From Arenimonas sp049195245 (GTDB lineage Bacteria; Pseudomonadota; Gammaproteobacteria; Xanthomonadales; Xanthomonadaceae), in NCBI RefSeq assembly GCF_049195245.1, contig NZ_JBMIRR010000023.1, positions 62,001 to 126,000 of the forward strand: a stretch of 64,000 bases of DNA. The letters are read 5' to 3'. The notes below the pieces were generated by a model. That model did not search any database and was not told the origin of the DNA. It worked only from the letters and a program-made list of their open reading frames with translations. Every line of letters begins with the position of its first letter. Positions within the stretch are counted from its first letter, which is position 1. Positions 59,946-64,000 of this stretch are shown piece after piece. Made by a program: the position numbers and the translations under genes.

Positions 59946-59997
59946 TAATTGCAATTTGCATGACCGGGCAGGATGCGCATAATGCATTTTGCAATTA
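59946..59997. promoter_or_regulatory. Inverted repeat overlapping a promoter of the NtrC-type regulator
   Basis: TAATTGCAATTTGCAT (59946-59961) and ATGCATTTTGCAATTA (59982-59997) form a 16-bp inverted repeat with one or two mismatches. On the plus strand TTGCAT (59956-59961) and CATAAT (59978-59983) with 16 nt between could be a sigma-70 promoter, so the repeat may be an operator for the regulator gene at 60095 or the divergent blaI-like gene. Confidence 0.5.
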
Positions 59998-60047
59998 ACC
60001 CGCCGCTAGATTCGGGCAATGGCCGCGGCCCGAAAGCCTGCCCGGCC

Positions 60048-60065
60048 TTGGCACACCCCTTGCAA
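60048..60065 (+). promoter_or_regulatory. Sigma-54 promoter of the NtrC-type regulator
   Basis: TTGGCACACCCCTTGCAA: GG at 60050-60051 and GC at 60062-60063 with exactly 10 nt between, a full match to the sigma-54 consensus. It lies 30 nt before the GTG start. Confidence 0.8.
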
Positions 60066-60094
60066 ACCTTCTCCCAACTTTTACGGAGAAACCC

Positions 60095-61473
<1,379 letters not shown>

Positions 61474-61477
<4 letters not shown>

Positions 61478-62070
61478 ACGGCCCGGTCAACCACCGCGGC
61501 GGAATGAAAGGAGTGCGTCCCGTGCCCGGCTTCAATGCATCGCTGGACCCGCAGCAGACCGCGCGTGCGGGGACGGACCGGTCCCCGCGGCGATCGAGGC
61601 TGCATTCGGGCGTGATGCTGGCGGTCTTCGTGATCGCGGTGTGCGCCGCGGGCATGGCGGCGGGGCTGCTGTTCCCCCCGGGCGAGTGGCACGAGCAGTT
61701 GGCCAAGCCGACCTGGAATCCGCCGGACTGGGTGTTCTCGCCGGTGTGGGCCACGCTGTACGTGCTGCTGGCCACCAGCGCCTGGCTGGTGTGGCGCGAG
61801 CCCGGCGTGAGCTGGGCCGAGCGCCGCGGTGCGTGGACCGCGTTCGCCGCGCATGCGCTGCTCAACCTGGCGTGGACGCCGCTTTACTTCGGCGCGCGCC
61901 AGCCGGGCTGGGCCTTCCTCGACATTTCCTTGCTGTGGCTGGCGGTAATCTGGCTCACGCTTCGCTTTGGCCGGATCAAGCCGCTGGCGGGCTACCTGCT
62001 CATCCCGCTGGTGCTGTGGGAAAGTTTCGCACTCGTCCTCAATGGCACGATCTGGCTGATGAACACCTGA
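61474..62070 (+). CDS. tspO: TspO/MBR family protein
   Basis: The 198-residue membrane protein has an N-terminal extension of about 45 residues and five transmembrane helices. It carries the conserved KPTWNPPDWVFSPVWATLYVLLATSAWLVW and LLNLAWTPLYFGARQPGWAF. TspO proteins bind tetrapyrroles and modulate stress or photosynthetic gene expression. The start overlaps the regulator stop by 4 nt; an internal ATG (GVRPV) is an alternative that removes 10 residues. It sits between a sigma-54 activator and a kinase gene. Confidence 0.9.
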
Positions 62071-62115
62071 CCCGTCGGTCACCCGCCCCGTTTCCGCACG
62101 CGGTTCCAGGAACCC

Positions 62116-64000
62116 ATGCCCCACCGTCCGTCCACCTTCCGCTACCGGGTCTACAATGGCCTGATGCTGTTCTCCGTGCTGGTGATCATGGGCACGTCGG
62201 TGCTGTCCCTGCGCGCCACCTCCGAGCTGGAGCAGTCGGTGGCCAAGGCCAGCCACAGCCAGGACGTGCTGGAACAGGCCAACCGCATCTGGGGCCTGCT
62301 GGGCAACGGTGAATCCAACGGCCTGCGCTACATCATCACCGGTGAGGAACACTTCCTGCTGGCCTACCGGGTCAACCTGGACGAGATGAACAAGGCGATG
62401 ACCGAGCTTTCGCTGCTCGTCGCCGACAACCCGGGCCAGCAGGCCAACGTCGCGAGGCTATCGGCCACGCAGCTGGAGCGGGTGAAGTACGGCAGCACCA
62501 GCATGGCGCTCAAGGCCGATGCCAACCGCGGCCAGGCCGGCGCGCAGCGGGCCGCGATCGACCGGGTCCGCAGCGGCCGCGGACTGGACCTGCTGACCGA
62601 CATGCGGCAGACGATCCGAAAGATCGTGGTGGAGGAAAAGACGCTGCTGGAACGCCGCAACGAACAGCGCAACCAGATGATCCAGCAGAACTGGGCGACC
62701 GTGCTGATGGCCAACGGCCTGGCCATGGTCGCGGGCCTGGTGGGTTATTCGGCCACCCGACGCATGCAGCGCAAGGCGCAGCAGGCCTTCCGCTCCGAGC
62801 TGCAGGCCGAGCAGGCGCGGCGCTCGAGCCAGGACAAGTCGGTCTTCCTGGCCAGCATGAGCCACGAGATCCGCACGCCGATGAACGCCATCTTCGGCTT
62901 CACCAACCTGCTGGCCGAAACCGTCACCGACCCGACCCAGGTCGAGTACGTCAGTTCGATCAAGAAGAGCGGCCAGGCCCTGCTGTCGCTGATCAACGAC
63001 GTGCTGGACCTGTCGAAGATGGAGGCCGGCAAGCTCGACCTGCGCGAAGAGCCGACCAACCTCCACGAGATCGTGGACCAGACCCTGACCATGTTCCGTC
63101 AGGCGGCCGAGGCCAAGGGCATCTACCTGCGCGCCGAGTACGAGGGCCGCGCCGAGCTGCCGCTGCTGGTGGACCCGGTGCGCCTGCGCCAGGTGCTGAT
63201 CAACCTGGTGGGCAACGCCATCAAGTACACCGAGCGCGGCGGCGTGGTGGTGCGCATCTGCTGCGTGCCCAGCGAGATCGACGGCCACTGCGACCTGAAG
63301 GTGGAAGTGATCGACAGCGGCACCGGCATCGCGCCGCACCAGCTGTCGCTGATCTTCGATCCCTTCGAGCAGGGCGACAATCCCGACGGCAAGAGCCGCG
63401 AGGGCACCGGCCTGGGGCTGAGCATCGCGCGCCGCCTGGCCACGCTGATGGGCGGCAGCCTGCAGGCCGAAAGCACGCCGGGCGAAGGATCGCGGTTCTA
63501 CATGCACGTGCCGCAGCGGGCGATCCACCTGGCCTCGATCAGCCAGCAGCCCACGGTGGACCAGCGCGTGGACTTCAACCGCCTGCCGGCGCTGGACGTG
63601 CTGGTGGTGGACGACGTGGCCTGGAACCGTGACCTGGCCCAGGCCTACCTGCGCGGCAGCCACCACAAGCTGCGCGAGGCCCAGGACGGCGTCGAGGCGC
63701 TCGAGGAAATCAGCCGTGGCCTGCCGGACGTTGTGCTGATGGACCTGCGCATGCCGCGCATGTCGGGCGAGCAGGCCATGCTGCGCATCAAGACCGATGC
63801 CGACAGCGCGCGCGTTCCCGTGATCGCCGTCACCGCCTCCAGCATGAGCCATGACGAAGGCACGGTGCGCAGCCGCTTCGATGGGTTCGTGCGCAAGCCC
63901 TATTCCAAGGCGGATCTGTTCGAGGCCCTGGCGGCCCATTTCCCGGTCGCCCCTGCCACGCCCGGCGACGCGCCGGCCCCGGCCGCCCCCGCCGCAGGGT
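62116..64000 (+). CDS. Hybrid sensor histidine kinase (CHASE3-type), 3' end outside window
   Basis: At least 628 residues are encoded before the window ends. A transmembrane helix (about 15-33), a CHASE3-like periplasmic domain (about 40-185) and a second helix (about 193-212) precede HisKA with His250 in MSHEIRTPMNAIFGF. The HATPase domain has NLVGNAIKYTERGG, DSGTGIAP and GTGLGLSIARRL, and a receiver follows with VVDDVAWNRD, Asp in VLMDLRMPRMSG and the Lys in VRKPYSK. An Ala/Pro-rich linker continues past 64000. It probably works with the NtrC-type regulator upstream. Confidence 0.92.
   Translation, partial: MPHRPSTFRYRVYNGLMLFSVLVIMGTSVLSLRATSELEQSVAKASHSQDVLEQANRIWGLLGNGESNGLRYIITGEEHFLLAYRVNLDEMNKAMTELSLLVADNPGQQANVARLSATQLERVKYGSTSMALKADANRGQAGAQRAAIDRVRSGRGLDLLTDMRQTIRKIVVEEKTLLERRNEQRNQMIQQNWATVLMANGLAMVAGLVGYSATRRMQRKAQQAFRSELQAEQARRSSQDKSVFLASMSHEIRTPMNAIFGFTNLLAETVTDPTQVEYVSSIKKSGQALLSLINDVLDLSKMEAGKLDLREEPTNLHEIVDQTLTMFRQAAEAKGIYLRAEYEGRAELPLLVDPVRLRQVLINLVGNAIKYTERGGVVVRICCVPSEIDGHCDLKVEVIDSGTGIAPHQLSLIFDPFEQGDNPDGKSREGTGLGLSIARRLATLMGGSLQAESTPGEGSRFYMHVPQRAIHLASISQQPTVDQRVDFNRLPALDVLVVDDVAWNRDLAQAYLRGSHHKLREAQDGVEALEEISRGLPDVVLMDLRMPRMSGEQAMLRIKTDADSARVPVIAVTASSMSHDEGTVRSRFDGFVRKPYSKADLFEALAAHFPVAPATPGDAPAPAAPAAG

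Overview
This is a GC-rich bacterial chromosome segment, most likely from the Xanthomonadaceae/Lysobacteraceae (Lysobacter, Luteimonas or Pseudoxanthomonas type). I infer this from the strong G/C third-position bias and from the gene families present: an S9 peptidase, a DUF3011 protein, several ECF sigma factors, a BlaI/M56 pair, SelO and a slipin-RtcB pair. It has no CRISPR array, rRNA, integrase or complete insertion sequence that I can see. About 60 protein genes are supported; aceE (left) and a hybrid histidine kinase (right) are cut by the window edges.

Layout. 1-1967: 3' end of aceE. 1967-7085: an AT-richer accessory island with two units. The first is a RelA/SpoT-domain protein overlapping a small 86-residue protein (toxin-antitoxin-like). 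The second is a three-gene minus-strand operon: a DUF3696-type ATPase, a TOPRIM-like protein and a DUF262 protein. It looks like an uncatalogued defence system. 7266-11249: S9 peptidase, HigB/HigA toxin-antitoxin pair, an EVE-like/HNH nuclease and a decayed nitroreductase. 11246-19100: membrane and secreted proteins of unknown function, a DsbA-like oxidoreductase, an ECF sigma factor with a membrane C-terminus, and an esterase. 19216-21607: phosphoesterase, glycosyltransferase and dgkA in one overlapping operon. 21758-32797: hybrid kinase, hydrolase, sigma factor with membrane partner, glutathione transferases, WYL regulator, acpH and a Sel1-repeat protein. 33015-41432: DUF2306 protein, LytS/LytTR two-component pair, amidohydrolase, acyl-CoA ligase, and an ECF sigma/anti-sigma-like pair. 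41594-48238: serine hydrolase, CsbD, cytochrome c-rhodanese fusion, selO and an ABC exporter. 48252-54250: phytase, sigma-54-driven small stress-type proteins, DoxX, DUF3297 and a TPR protein. 54319-57695: the slipin-rtcB RNA-repair unit with a structured leader. 57709-64000: M56/BlaI pair, NtrC-type regulator, tspO and hybrid kinase.

The most striking region is the slipin-rtcB unit. Every one of the 32 arginine codons in rtcB is CGG, whereas the adjacent slipin uses CGC/CGT in the stretches I read. Upstream on the same strand lie two abutting tRNA-like elements, each with a 6-nt anticodon loop. Further upstream is a 38-codon ORF with its own promoter, followed by mutually exclusive hairpins that resemble a transcription attenuator. 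RtcB repairs cleaved RNA, so the arrangement suggests a repair operon tuned to tRNA damage. That link is inference; the sequence features are directly visible.

Regulatory connections seen: three good sigma-54 promoters (50617 gene, 51746 gene, and the NtrC-type regulator at 60095), a near-identical divergent ECF promoter pair at 41498-41567, and an ECF-type promoter in front of the membrane-tailed sigma factor at 15922.
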